Source of the DNA: Leguminivora glycinivorella
Taxonomy: Eukaryota > Arthropoda > Insecta > Lepidoptera > Tortricidae
NCBI RefSeq assembly: GCF_023078275.1
Contig: NC_062977.1
Coordinates: forward strand, 6,531,118-6,595,117
DNA: 64,000 bases
Reading direction: 5' to 3'
Position 1 is the stretch's first letter. Each line of letters opens with the position of its first letter. Position numbers and translations under genes: made by a program. Below, in pieces: positions 32,335 through 44,879 of the stretch. Below the pieces are notes generated by a model, which was not told where the DNA came from, ran no database searches, and worked only from the letters and a program-made list of their open reading frames with translations.

Positions 32335-32780
32335 TGTCTATGATTGACAGTTGATGGTCTTAGGTTATGATTGTCATATTAGGGATGTGTTTTCACTAAT
32401 TTCACTTCACTTCACTGGCATTTCTAACTTGCGACGCACTTAAATAATTTTGTGTTTTGTTTACACTTTTTAACTGTAATAGCATATTACGATTGTTAGG
32501 TGTGGATACATTTTTGAATTTGTAGGTCTGTATTCTGTTTGTGTATAATATGTTAACTTCAATAGATAACGAATTATAAATTTGACTTTAATTCAGTATT
32601 AATACAAAGTTTGTATACTTAGAGCGTAATTTTTAGCACTCTAGCAAAAAAGTTACTTTATCATGAGTATCATGACACTATACTGTGTCAACGGAAATAT
32701 TTATGGAATGAACTCCCTGCCGAGGTTTTCCAAATGAACTACAGTATGGGGTTCTTCAAAAAAGCAGTGTAAAAGTTTCT
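32335..32780. other. 5' flank of Rab26
   Basis: AT-rich upstream DNA. It should hold the Rab26 5' UTR and promoter, but no TATA box or confident core motif is visible. Confidence 0.4.
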
Positions 32781-32895
32781 AATGGGTCAGCAACGCGCCT
32801 GAGACACCCCTTGAGTTGCAGGCGTCCATAGGTTAAGGTGACCGCTTTCCATTAGGCGGGCCGTATACCTGTTTGCCACCGACGTGGTATACGTG
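32780..32895 (-). repeat. interspersed repeat fragment, related to 39700-39800
   Basis: 'gttgcaggcgtccataggtt' and 'ccgctttccattaggcgg' recur inverted at 39700-39790. Short non-coding repeat. Confidence 0.55.
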
Positions 32896-32914
32896 GTATA
32901 GAGGTATAAAAAAA

Positions 32915-33485
32915 AACCGGCCAAGAGCGTGTCGGGCCACGCTCAGTGTAGGGTTCCGTAGTTTTCCGCATTTTTCTCAAAAACTACTGTATCAAGTTCA
33001 AAACAATTTTCCTAGAAAGTCTTTATAAAGTTCTACTTTTGTGATTTTTTTCATATTTTTTAAACATATGGTTCAAAAGTTACAGGGGGGGGACTAACTT
33101 TTTTTTCCTTTAGGAGCGATTATTTCCGAAAATATTAATATTATTGAAAAACGATCTTAGTAAACCCTTATTAATTTTTAAATACCTATCCAACAATATA
33201 TCACACGTTGGAGTTGGAATGAAAAAAAAATATCAACCCCCATTTTACATGTAGGGGGTGTACCCTAATAAAACATTTTTTACCATTTTTTATTTTTGCA
33301 CTTTGTTGGCGTGATTGATATACATATTGGTACCAAATTTCAGCTTTCTAGTGCTAACGGTTACTGAGATTATCCGCGGACGGACGGACGGACGGACGGA
33401 CGGACGGACGGACGGACGGACGGACGGACAGACAGACATGGCGAAACTATAAGGGTTCCTAGTTGACTACGGAACCCTAAAAAAG
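32915..33485 (+). repeat. interspersed repeat family F, copy 1
   Basis: Begins 'accggccaagagcgtgtcgg' and ends 'ctacggaaccct' plus A run. Contains 'agggttccgtag' and its complement near both ends, and a (CGGA)n array at 33377-33428. Other copies are at 40895-41428 and, inverted, 57728-58268. Non-coding. Confidence 0.75.
33377..33428. repeat. (CGGA)n microsatellite inside repeat F
   Basis: About 13 tandem cgga units; the other two F copies have far fewer, so this array has expanded in this copy. Confidence 0.9.
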
Positions 33486-34160
33486 TGCTTATTTCTCAAA
33501 TAAAAAAAAAACTTCACCCGTAACTTTTGGCTTATTTACTAAGTGTATACAATTCAATTCAAGTGTTATGAAGACATATTAATTCAGTACCTGAAGGACA
33601 CTGCACAATATTGATCAAATATGTAATAACCGTTGCGTAGAGTTTCACCGAAGTTCTCTGCTTGGTAAAGGTGAACTTTCAGCACTTCATAAGGGAAGTT
33701 GAAAACTTACAAGTTGCAGGAACTTGGTGAATAGCGAAGATTGCGTGAGATAGTTTAATAGACTAGAATTTCTAGAATACAATACACAGCTATTACAGAT
33801 ATTTGCTGCAACCACGTCTGCAAGAATGGTGCTTGCATCATTTTGTCGGCTTATCCATATTATTATAATATTTTTTAACGCAGTTGAAGTACCAATGTAG
33901 TACCTATATACATACATACCTACTTAGTACCTAGTTAATTGATAGTTCATAACAAACTTTGTATCATATATTAGTGACATTTTACTCTTCTAGGTTCTAT
34001 AGGCTACTTTCCTCCTATTTAGTCAAATCAGCTTCTTTTTAAGAACTGTCAAAACGATTTTGAACGACTTGCTAATATGGAATTTATTTATGAAATCGAA
34101 TTGAGTGACGTCACGGTCAACTAATTTACTTTATATATTTTTATCTGATTTATAAAATAC
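33486..34160. other. intergenic DNA, nothing seen
   Basis: AT-rich, no repeat or open frame recognised. Confidence 0.5.
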
Positions 34161-34345
34161 TAGCTTTTGCCCGCGGCTTCGTTCGCGCTAGAAACAGACA
34201 AAAAGTAGCCTATTATGTCACTCTCCATCCCTTCAACTATCTCCACTTAAAAAATCACGTCAATCGTCGCTCCGTTTTGCCGTGAAAGACGGACAAACAA
34301 ACAGACACACGCACTTTCTCATTTATAATATTAGTATGGATGAAT
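34160..34345 (-). repeat. interspersed repeat family B copy
   Basis: From 'actagcttttgcccgcggct' to 'attataatattagtatggat', the same unit as 4312-4497. Confidence 0.7.
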
Positions 34346-34943
34346 TGGACTTAAAAATAACTTCTGTCCATGTTTTTGTTACAATTATCTGATGCTTTAT
34401 TTCATGTATGGTAAAATATTTTATTTTAAGTAGGTACAGTCAACTTGCCTATTCTAGGTAGTTTTCTTTCGGTGAAATGTACGTAGGTTTAATATGGGTA
34501 TATATATTCGTATATTATATACTAGTATTTACATTGGATACATCAATTGTTCAGTTTAATTTATTTTAAGGCCGCAAAGACCTTCAGAGACAGCCCAATT
34601 TAAGATCGAGTTGTCTGCGGTTTATATGATAGCTGTAAATATTTGATTACTTTCCACGCTACAATGAGGAATGTAAATTTCCACCCAGCTTAAAAATTTA
34701 ACGGTTCAAATGGGAGAAACGAACACAAATTATTAAGCTTTAGAATTTCGCATTATATTTTCCTTTTCATAAATATTATCGGTTTGACATTGATGAAATG
34801 ATTAAAAATCATCGCTGATTAAAGTATAAAGTGGCCCAGCGTCGTATTTCGGATTATTTGCTTTAATTAACACGAGACACGTGCCAAATTTAACTTAATT
34901 AGGAACGTATCAGATTACTCAAATTAAGATAAATAGCAATGAG

Positions 34944-35653
34944 CAGGGCCCGTAACTTTCATGCCGATGACATAAATTTGACGTCACGCTGCATATAGGA
35001 TGATTCAAGAGTTTTATTTAATAATTAACCATTATTCATCAATCATTTTAATCATGACTTCAATACTAATCTATTCATACGTAAAATAATGAATACCTAC
35101 TTGATACGCCTGTGTGGTGACGGGTTAAGAATTTCACCACCCCCTTTCTTCCCGTGGGTGTCGTAGAAGGCGACTATGGGATATGGGTTAAATTGTGGCA
35201 TAGGCGAGAGGCTGGCAACCTGTCACTGCAATGTCACAGTTTCGTTTTCTTTCAACCCCTTATTTGCCAAGAGTGGCACTGAAGCTTTAGTAGTTTCATG
35301 TGTTCTGCCTACCCCTTTATGGGATACAGGCGTGATTGTATGTATGTGTATGTACTTGATACGTGAATAGTAAATTAAATGATTTGTTTATTTTTACACA
35401 TACCTTTTATTAAATAGTTTTGTTACCATATTTCAATAAATTATAAAAACAAAACAAAATTGTTCCCTTTTCGTTTCACGTATCAAGTAGGTATTAATTA
35501 TTTCACGTATGATTAGCTCACTTTTAAAGTCATTTGTACATGATTAAATTGATCGATGTATAATGATTAATTATTACAATAAAATTATTTGAATCATCCT
35601 ATATGCAGAGTGACGTCAAATTGATGTCATCGGCATGAAAGTTACGGGCCCTG
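34944..35653. mobile_element. hAT MITE with perfect 8 bp target duplication, copy 1
   Basis: Ends CAGGGCCCGTAAC and GTTACGGGCCCTG; GCAATGAG at 34936-34943 and 35654-35661. TIRs extend about 65 bp (containing 'tgacgtcac'). A 244 bp retroposed element is nested within; without it the size matches the copy at 39088-39541. Confidence 0.85.
35109..35352 (+). mobile_element. retroposed element nested in the hAT MITE, 11 bp duplication
   Basis: TACTTGATACG lies at 35098-35108 and 35353-35363. The body contains 'ttcttcccgtgggtgtcgta' and 'tgccaagagtggcactgaag', and the tail is a (TGTA)n-like run. A related fragment is near 27935-28005. Confidence 0.75.
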
Positions 35654-35661
35654 GCAATGAG

Positions 35662-37700
35662 TGTAAGTAACTTAAAAAATCGCGAAAAAAGGTACTAAAA
35701 AGATTTTCCAAAAACATGAGATTAATAAAATAATAGTTACCTATTTGTTTTACAGTGGTCTAGCGTCGTATTTCCGGTTATTTGCTTAATTAACAGACGA
35801 GACACGTGCCTAATTAAACTTAATCAGAAACTTGTCAGATTATTCATATAAGATAAATAATAACAAAAGAACAATGAGCGTAACTTAAAAATATGGTACC
35901 TACCATAAATATACTTTCCAAGAACATGAAATTAATAAGAATATAGATTAAGGTATCTAGTAGTTATAATTTTTAATGTATTTTTATATTAATTAGTCCT
36001 CCTAATAATTTTGTCGTAATATTTTTTCCTACCGTGGGTGTTTTAATTCGAGTGTAGGTAGGTAGACAATTTACTTCGTGTCAATTACAATAAAAAATGT
36101 TAAAGAAAATGAGAATAAGAGGAAATTGTAAAAGTAGGTATTAAACATTCGTCCCTCGCTCACTAGTTTCTTCAGAAATAAATAATAATTCAATAATTAC
36201 TTGCAGACATGTGATACTCAGAAAGGTCTAACATTAATACTAATGATAATGATGTAGCGAACCAAAGGTCGACACAGTAATATAATACAAATTAAAATTG
36301 TACCTATGTCTAGTTGATCATTAACTAAATCTCGAGGTGCGTATGGTTATTTGTTACAATAATACATTGCAACCAGTTTTTTTAGTAAACAGAATTAATT
36401 ACATGCAAAATTCGTACAGGTAGATGTCGCTACGCTGCGCCGCGCCGCTCTAAATATTGAAGGAAGGCGTGGAAAACTACGCTTACAGCTGTTGGCTTTA
36501 ATGGCTCAGGGATCAGTTGATTAGATCGAAAGTTCCAAATTGAGGTTCGAGTCCTGCCAGAAGTGGGTTTTCCGTTTTACTTTAATTAAACACATTTTGA
36601 ATTTTTACCATTTTTGAGCAAAAGATAACCAATTAAGATTCACTCATATGATATTCCAAACAAGCTGGCGGCCTAGCCAAAGTAATCGTTGACGCTACGA
36701 GAGGCGTCGACACGCTAAAAGAAGCGTAAGCGATTCTAACGTTTTCTAAGCACTCTCAAGTCTATCAACAATTTAATGATGTAATGTACCAACGGCAGAC
36801 ATAATTAAATAATGCAAAATAAAGTAAATACGTACCAAAATTAAGGTCACATGTAATCCAGTTACCTTAAACTCCATCTTTGATCTCAGATTACATTTAA
36901 TCACAACCCAGACATAAAAGACATTTTATACGTACTTAGATCATGTTTCTCGAGATTAGTCTCCATCTGAGGATCAAAGAATGAGAGAATTTCTGAAGTA
37001 AGTATTTGTATTTACTTGATAATAATTAAGTTCGCTTAATCTTAACGGTTCAAGTTTAGGATACTTGCTGTGAAAATCATCAAATTATCATCATCATTCA
37101 ACTTAGCGTTGGACCGGAATAGTTTAGTAGCTAGCCCAGGTGCTTAATTTATCGCCACTCGTTTCGAATTTCTTCTGCACTTGTGTCTAATGTAATAATT
37201 ATTATACAATCGTGATATAAATACATGACAGAGAGCCCCTCTCTCAAAAAATATGACAACATCATTTGATAAGTAAATGTTTTCAAAAATACAGCATAAT
37301 ATTACAAAATAAAAACTAAACTAAAATTACACTAAAAATAAACGACGTACAAACTAATATTAAAAACAAACAACTTAAAAATATAAACAATTTAAACTAA
37401 AAAACCGCTCCCAGCCGTTTCTGATGCAAAAGTGCCCAAAACGCTCACATTCACGCTCATATGGAACAAATTAAAAATAAAATGTTTTCAAATGAAAAGT
37501 TTGCGTAACCAGATGATCCGTTGTAAAAACCTTGTGAATCCATCATCAAATTAGTAAAATAATTGGTAATTTACAAAAGTGCAATATACACGATACTGGG
37601 CAGAGTAAATAAATGTTTAATTCTTCAAACGAACAACTAATTAATAGTAATTAGGGCGTGTTAAATTCGAAGACTGCGGAACGCTCCTTACAAACTTCCA
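35662..37700. other. intergenic DNA with a tRNA-like segment
   Basis: AT-rich. At about 36497-36565 a tRNA-like stretch has A-box-like 'tggctcaggga' and B box 'ggttcgagtcc', read as a SINE head rather than a tRNA gene because the cloverleaf arms do not pair convincingly. Otherwise nothing recognised. Confidence 0.45.
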
Positions 37701-37709
37701 CCTCCCATT

Positions 37710-37890
37710 TTAGAGAGGTGGGGGATTAGAAAGACACAAAAAGTAGCTATGTCACTTTCCATTCCTTCAACTACATATCTGCACTTAAAAAAATCATGTC
37801 AATTTATCGCTCCGTTTTGCCGTCAAAGACGGACAAACAAACAGACACACACACTTTCCCATTTATAATATTAGTATGGATGAGCTTCAT
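37710..37890 (-). repeat. interspersed repeat family B copy
   Basis: From 'gaaagacacaaaaagtagct' to 'attataatattagtatggat'; the 'gcgaagcc' end is missing. Confidence 0.65.
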
Positions 37891-37989
37891 AAAATTATGA
37901 CATGGACATGGACGCCATAACAAAAAACTGGGAAAAGGAGGATAGATCGTATGGAAGAAGAGCTAAGGAGGATGAGCATATAGTTATAA

Positions 37990-38250
37990 CGACGACCGGT
38001 CTGGCTCAGTCGGTAGTGACCCTGCCTGCTGATCCGCGGTCCTGGGTTCGAATCCCGGTAAGGGCATTTATTTGTGTGATGAGCACAGATATTTGTTCCT
38101 GAGTCATGAATGTTTTCTATGTATGTATATATTTATCTATTTAAGTATGTATATCGTCGCTCAGCACCCATAGTACAAGCTTTGCATAGTTTGGTGCAAA
38201 GTTGATCTGTGTAAGTAAGGTGTCCCCAATATTTATTTATTTGTTTATTA
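37990..38250 (+). mobile_element. tRNA-headed SINE, copy 2
   Basis: Same head as 25484-25754, with intact boxes 'tggctcagtcgg' and 'ggttcgaatcc', and the full tail 'cagcacccatagtacaagct...ctgtgtaag..gtgtccccaata'. A 3' fragment recurs at 51205-51300. Followed by a short 'ctgggcaaaggcctcccc' repeat (38240-38310). Confidence 0.75.
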
Positions 38251-38374
38251 TTTGGAGCCTGTAGTGTCCTATTGCTGGGCAAAGGCCTCCCCGCAATCAT
38301 GACACTTATCTCTATTCAAGATAGAGGTTACAAAATAATAATCACAATAAAAAAATTAAATATTGTGAAAGCCA

Positions 38375-38575
38375 CCGACATACTTAGTGGACCGATTTCC
38401 ATCAAACATTGGCTAAAAAACACACCCGGCTAATTCAGCTTTCAAAAAAAAAAAAAACTAAACCTAAATCGGTTCATCCGTTTGAGAGTTACGATGCTAC
38501 ATACAGACACATACACAAACAGACAGACACGTCAAACTATAACGCCTCGTCGTTTTTACGTCGGGAGTTAAATAT
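38375..38575 (+). repeat. interspersed repeat family A, copy 3
   Basis: Same unit as 3095-3290, more diverged. Confidence 0.7.
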
Positions 38576-39087
38576 GGTGGCAACTGAAGGAATATACTTA
38601 GAAGAGGCCAAAGGCAGGGTCACTTCTGACACAGTATAATAAAGAGTACTATCGTACAGTATGGCCACTCCCGCTCCCCGCTGAAAGTGCCACCCACCCC
38701 CTCTCGGTTACCTCACAGTTACCGCCTGTAAAAAACGCGAACAGTCGACCTGTGTGGTTGTCATATTTCACTCATACAAGCATAGTACGCGTTCACCTAC
38801 ACGAGCTTAGACTGTGTGCTAGGAACGCGCCTCTTTCATATATTTGATCGCCAGTGTCCGAGATGTGCTTCTGACTAGCCAAACCGGTCGGATTATTAAA
38901 CGGGCACCTAAACAACTAACTTATTTTAGATTAGGTACTTACTTAGATTAGGCAATCTAAGTGGACACCTAAGTAAATTAGTTGCTCAACAACATTCAGT
39001 TAACAATTTGTTTATTGATGGCGAGCTTGTATAGGCCATTCATATTCATTATCTACCGGCTTGATCGAATTATCTGAATAACATTAG
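38576..39087. other. intergenic DNA
   Basis: Includes a moderately GC-rich patch (38650-38880) with no open frame of note, possibly another MITE; its ends were not found. Confidence 0.4.
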
Positions 39088-39541
39088 CAGGGAGCGTACT
39101 TTTCATGCCGATGACATTAATCTGACGTCACGCTCCGTATAGGGTGATGCCAAATAGTTTTATTATAAATTATTAATCATTAGTCGTCAATCATTTTAAT
39201 CGTGTACAAATTACTTTCAATACAGTAGTCCATTTACATGTGGCATAAATAATACCTACCTACTTGAAATGTGAAACGTGAACATATATATTTTTTTATA
39301 TGTACACAAATTTAATTAAATAGTATTGTTAACAACACATTACAATAAATACGTAGAAAAGAGAATTCATCTCTAACGTAAAGCACACCATCCTTCTTGC
39401 ATTCATTACCATGCAAAGAAATTCATAACTTAAAATGATTATTGACTAATGATTAACAATTTACAAAAAAACAATTTGTGATCACCCTATATGGAGCGTG
39501 ACGTCAAATTGATGTCATCGGCACGAAAAGTACGCTCCCTG
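39088..39541. mobile_element. hAT MITE with perfect 8 bp target duplication, copy 2
   Basis: 454 bp, ends CAGGGAGCGTACTT and AAGTACGCTCCCTG, flanked by AACATTAG at 39080-39087 and 39542-39549. The subterminal 'catgccgatgacat' and 'tgacgtcac' are shared with 34944-35653. Confidence 0.85.
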
Positions 39542-40894
39542 AACATTAGGTAGATTTCTGCAATAGACGCTCTCAGATTAGGGTTCATGTTTTCTCAATT
39601 CTCTCAAACGGAGACGCAATTTTTTGCCAGTTGACCCTTTGGCGTGCCTTGAAGGCTTTCTACAAAATTTCGTTATCGGCCTTTTTCTAATAATACTTCG
39701 GTGGCAAACAAGCATACGGTCCGCCTGATGGAAAGCAGTCACCGTAACCTATGGACGCCTGCAACTCAAAGAGTGTCACATGCGCGTTGCCACCCGATTA
39801 GAAACTTGAACACTCCCTTTTGCTGTGTTAAGTATAGTACACAGCAAAAAGGAGTGTACAAGTTCTAAGGAGGGTTCGGGTTGCCGACGACCGTACTCAT
39901 TATTATACTGTGGTTACGCTATAGTCAATTCTGACGAATTTGACCAATCCCGTGTCGCTACGCGCTCCATTAGAAAAGACATAAACGCGCTACTATATCA
40001 TGAGTACATAAATCATGATTATAATAATGAATGTACAAGCGTACATATGTACTACATGATTAAGTACAGGTATAATCTGAGTAATTAAATTAATTATTCA
40101 ACACCATTCAGTCAACAATCTGTTTATTGACTGCAATTTCTAATAGGCTCTTAATATTCATTAATTACCTACGTCCAGGGGCGGCTCACTCCGCGATTCT
40201 ATCGCCGCGCTCCAAGTACATGCCGGCGGCCGCGAGTTCGCGGCCTAATCAGGGGTGGCGCGCGTTCTCACGGTACGCACGTTCGCACTTTCTATTGTTA
40301 CTTTACGTCGCGAGTTTTTTTTTAGGTTCATATGTGATGTCCGCGTGTGAATGGCAAATAATGTTTAATTAAATAGACATCATGAATAAAATAGGACAAT
40401 CTTACACAGATCTAATATTGATTAAGTCCCACGGAAAAGTTTAACTAGGCTTGTGATGTTGGGACTTAAACAAAAATATATAAATACTGTATGGATATAT
40501 ATATGTATACCTAGAAAGTACCTAAGACTTGAATATAATAGTATAACATTTTATATGAGTATTAATTCGTTTTAATCCATAGGCAACCCTATCGTCCGAC
40601 GCTGCGCACGTGCGGCTCGTTTCTTTGTTAGAATGTTGTAGGTATTTAAAAGGCGGCATTTTGTGAAAATCAAAGCAGTGGGCCTTCTGTACTTGTACTA
40701 TTATATATTCTGTGCTACGTCGTATATCGAATTCACTGAATAATGTATAATTGGTATTATGTTAATTTCGACAACAGGCCGTAGAAAGTGGCCAATCGAT
40801 TCACAATTCCGTATATCTTATCGTACTTCTTTCTTACAATTAATCTTCCGTATTACTACGACAGAGCTAAAAACTGAAATAGATACCACACACC
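39542..40894. other. intergenic DNA with short repeats
   Basis: 39700-39800 carries an inverted match to 32780-32895. 39820-39870 forms a small inverted pair ('acactcccttttgctgtgtt' / 'acagcaaaaaggagtgt'). 40170-40330 is a GC-rich patch with an 81-codon frame that has no recognisable domain. No gene is supported. Confidence 0.4.
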
Positions 40895-41428
40895 AAAAAC
40901 CGGCCAAGAGCGTGTCGGGCCACGCTCAGTGTAGGGTTCCGTAGTTTTCCGTATTTTTCTCAAAAACTACTGAACCTATCAAGTTCAAAATAATTTTCCT
41001 AGAAAGTCTTTATAAAGTTCCACTTTTGTGATTTTTTTTATATTTTTTAAACATATGGTTCAAAAGTTAGAGAGGGGGGGGGACGCGCACTTTTTTTTCC
41101 TTTAGGAGCGATTATTTCCGAAAATATTTATATTATCAAAAAACGATCTTAGTAAACCCTTATTCATTTTTAAATACCTATCTAACAATATATCACCCGC
41201 TGGGGTTGGAATGAAAAAAAATATCAGCCCCCACTTTACATGTAGGGGTACCCTAATAAAACATTTTTTTCCATTTTTTATTTTTGCACTTTGTTGGCGT
41301 TATTGATATACATATTGGTACCAAATTACAGCTTTCTAGTGCTAACGGTTACTGAGATTATCCGCAGACGGACAGACAGACATGGCGAAACTATAAGGGT
41401 TCCTAGTTGACTACGGAACCCTAAAAAG
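40895..41428 (+). repeat. interspersed repeat family F, copy 2
   Basis: Closely matches 32915-33485, with only a short 'acggacagacaga' tract instead of the long (CGGA)n. Confidence 0.75.
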
Positions 41429-41444
41429 CGACCAAGTCTACTGG

Positions 41445-41530
41445 TGGCAGTGGTGGCGGAGCCGGGAATCGAACCTGGGCTTCAGATTACGCGGCTAACG
41501 TGCTCACCACTACTTACACCACCCCGGCCA
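41445..41530 (-). mobile_element. tRNA-like SINE head
   Basis: On the minus strand a B box 'ggttcgattcc' (about 41466-41476) lies about 35 bases after an A-box-like 'tggtgagcacg'. The spacing fits a tRNA-derived promoter but the A box is imperfect. Confidence 0.45.
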
Positions 41531-41639
41531 TCGTGGTACCCGTCGAAAACTTTCTGGTGTATGTTATCCCTGAAGGCTTGGCACCTTTGACAAACTCTAA
41601 GGGCGAATGTGTGCTTGCGTCTCCCATACGAATCCTTTT

Positions 41640-42150
41640 TTAAGACGCTACAGGAGCGAAAATGCTAAAATGGAAAGGAGCCCACCTTTCAATTTAGGAA
41701 TTTTAGTTAAATATACTAGTGTTATTAACTAGATTTATCGAAAAAAAATATATATATTCAGAACAACTCAGTTAAAAATATTGCGAAAAAATCTTTAAAA
41801 TCGAGATTTCGCTCTCGACTGTTTCCTCCTTCAATCAATCGTAACGAAATTTGAGGATCTGAATAACAATGAAATAATCTGTGTCGGACCGTTAATTTCT
41901 TTTGGCTAATTGTTACTAATTTTGAATACCACACCTTTTTTTGCGCCATAATCAACAAGACCGTTTTTGGAAATTTTTGATGGGCTCTAGCGTCTTTAAA
42001 AATAAGAATATCAAAAAAATTAAAATGGTCCGACACAGATAAAAATAATAATAATCTGTCTTGAAAAAATCATTGCTCTATTTTAAAAAACCAGGGAGTA
42101 TCGGAAATATTCGAGAGCTTTTGTATGGAGAATCGACCCCTCCTGTATCG
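41640..42150. repeat. interspersed repeat family G, copy 1
   Basis: Shares about 500 bp with 60735-61375, including 'tgttattaactagatttatc', 'cacacctttttttgcgccat' and 'aaaaatcattgctctatttt'. A plus/minus pair of 'ggtccgacacagat' motifs suggests internal inverted structure. Non-coding. Confidence 0.7.
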
Positions 42151-43386
42151 TCTTACGTTTCGTTTGCCATCGAGCCTATATGGACTCTGTTAAGATAAAA
42201 GCTTATTCTCACTTCATCCTCGGGCTCAAACTATTTGGCGACACACATTCAAAATTGTTTTAGCGGTTTAAGCGTAGTTAGAGTAACAAATTCACGGTCA
42301 GAAACTGCATAAGTATCGCGAACACCGATTTTACCTAATGTCAGGCATATTTTTCTCTCACACCAACTACTTGGAGTAAAAGAGAAAGATGCTTACAATT
42401 TTCGAATGTCTTTGTCGGAAGAAATTATTAGCCATTTAGCTGCAGCATGCAGATAACATTAGAAGCATTTCTTTTATTCTGATTCCTATTGATTGACTGA
42501 ATATTGAATTTGCAAGGCAGATCCAAGTAATAGATTCCGTTAATACTCTCTCAAGGACAAATGTATGAAATGTAGGAATTAATGCACACGTGAAATAAAG
42601 TCCAATATTCACGTTATATTTTGATTCAAACGGATACACGGGAGTTGAATAAAGGGGGATCGTAAAAGCATGAGAATATTAGATTATGTGCACTTGGGTA
42701 TTTTGTACGTATTTTTTATGTTTATTTGTATTTTGCTAAAAACATCTGATGCTTTGTGTATTGTAATGAAAAATCCTTAATAATTTTATGTCTGAAATAT
42801 TCTCGTTTACATTATATTTAAGAGAACATAACTCGAATTTAGTGCCAAAAAGCATTCTCTTCCAGTCAACCTTTAGGCAAAGAAGAGATATTATGCAACA
42901 TGTAATTTACATACCTAATGGTAGGTACCTACCTATAATAGGGTAGAAGCATTTGAATCAGATCTAACAGCAACCACAAGACGCCACAACATGCTGGATC
43001 GGACAGGGGTGAAACGGTCTGCATTTGGCGACCAATGAATAGAATAGGTATAACAGAGGAGTAACAGTATAGTTCCACAGGTGGTAAATCATCTGCTTCA
43101 CTAGATTCTACCACTTTTGTCAATATTAAAGCTGAAAATTTGACTATATTCAAGGTCAAATTACTTCAACCACTAGTGGATAAAATATTAAGTTACTCAC
43201 TAGCGTAAACGTCACGAAAAGTGTACGAAACAGAAAGGAATCGAGACTTAGTAAAATAAATATTTCATTTTAATTTTTCAGTTTCATTTCATAGTAAGTA
43301 ACCGTTTGCGCTGTTCACTTTCTCCGTGCAATGAGTACCATTTTCTGTGACACATTATATCTATTACATATTAAAACGACAATGAC
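42151..43386. other. intergenic DNA
   Basis: Nothing recognised except a partial family D repeat at about 43070-43195 ('gttccacaggtggtaaatca...'). Confidence 0.45.
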
Positions 43387-43388
43387 TA

Positions 43389-43735
43389 CAGAGTGGGGCC
43401 TGTAACAAAGGCGAAGAATTGAACTGTAGGCTATTCTCCTTATACTGATCAACATTTGTTCAGTGACTTTTAAAAATTATGAAGTCTTTAAATTTTTAAT
43501 TTTTCATACAAAATAAATATTAGCTTCAATGTACGCCATTATTGTTGTCATTGACGTTGTCTGTCACACTTTAGACTTAACAGAATTCGCAATACATTAC
43601 CTCTTAGAAAAAACTTTCAAGGGTGATAAAAATCAAAATACAAATTATTTTTAAAAGTCGCCGAACAAATGTTGATCAGTATAAGGAGAATAGCCTAGAG
43701 TTTAATTCTTCGCCTTTGTTACAGGCCCCACTCTG
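43389..43735. mobile_element. Tc1/mariner-type MITE with TA duplication
   Basis: 347 bp; ends CAGAGTGGGGCCTGTAACAA and its complement, flanked by TA at 43387-43388 and 43736-43737. TIRs continue imperfectly to about 90 bp ('gatcaacatttgttc'). Degenerate relatives at about 51500-51960. Confidence 0.75.
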
Positions 43736-44191
43736 TATAATAAGTAGATATCCTTTGTAAACTGCACAACCCTGCGACTTTCCGATTTAATAAAGATTTT
43801 GTAATTATTTTACAGACGAATGTATGAACAAAAAAATAAGAAAATATATAAAACAGCAACATCATTTTTTACTTAAAATTAAATCTTGTTAATGTTAACA
43901 CTTTATTCCATTTTTCCGTAATTTTATTAACATTTCCACTCTGAGCGATGTTTAAATAGCGTAATGAAGTTTGTTTTGTAAAACCTGTAGTTCAAAGAGA
44001 AAATTAATTAAGCTTGCTAAGTGTGGGAGTGTGAAAGCTATTAAAGTTGGTAAGTGCATTAAAATAGTAGATTACGATACAAGTGCGTAAAAAAGGAAGT
44101 TCGAAACAAGTGGCGATAAATTAAAACACGACCGAAGGGAGTGTTTAAATCGACACGAGTTCCGACCTTTTCGCACGTGTATATAATGAAC

Positions 44192-44352
44192 TGGCCCCGT
44201 AGCCGAATGGCATTTCTCCGACGCCAAACGAAAGCGATACGCCGCTGGCTCTGTCGCGCCAATACGCAAGCGCGATAGAGATAGATATCTACTAGCGCTT
44301 CGTTTCGTGAGCGTTTCGTGAGCGATTGTGCCATTCGGCTAGCCACCCTGGC
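44192..44352. mobile_element. 161 bp palindromic element with 11 bp target duplication
   Basis: ATATAATGAAC flanks it exactly (44181-44191, 44353-44363). Both ends carry 'gtagccgaatggc' / 'gccattcggcta', which fits the tRNA A-box consensus, in opposite directions. No B box is evident. Confidence 0.7.
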
Positions 44353-44879
44353 ATATAATGAACCACTTCTCGCACTAGTGCGTAAAAAAAACAACATCTG
44401 TACTGAAAAAATTATTATGTGAAGTATGAGCATACAATAACAAAACAAAACATGCATAAAGTATGTAACAAGTTCTATGGATTTTTAATTGGTCCGAAAT
44501 AAACAATTTTTATTTTTATTTTTTTTTATAAACGGGGATGCAGCTCAGTTGCCGGAACCGGAGACTATAATCATTACAGTGGGTACCTATATAGTGTATA
44601 TATGGTGATATATTAATGCACTAGTGCGTTTAATTATTTAGCACATTACGGAATTATGTCAAAAATATAAATGTTCATGTGTAATGTAAAAAGTTATATG
44701 ATGCATGTGCGAATATCATTCAGTTGCTGTATCCAGTTTTTATTACAGTCCAGTTCCTTTAGACCTTTTTTTTATACTTCTGTGTGATAGTATATTTTTT
44801 TCTATAGTTTTTTTCCTATGGTGTCTGTAGTCTTCGCGTATAGCTTTATTAGTAGTTTTAAATAGGTAGCTTAGCTCTT

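Noticed and set aside
33375..33430. CRISPR-like or satellite array
   Set aside because: A simple 4 bp microsatellite; no spacers, and the genome is eukaryotic.
41758..42036. 92-codon minus frame
   Set aside because: Lies wholly in repeat family G, which recurs at 60735-61375 with the frame broken.
44059..44457. 132-codon minus frame
   Set aside because: Spans a palindromic element and AT-rich flanks; no domain, composition not coding-like.
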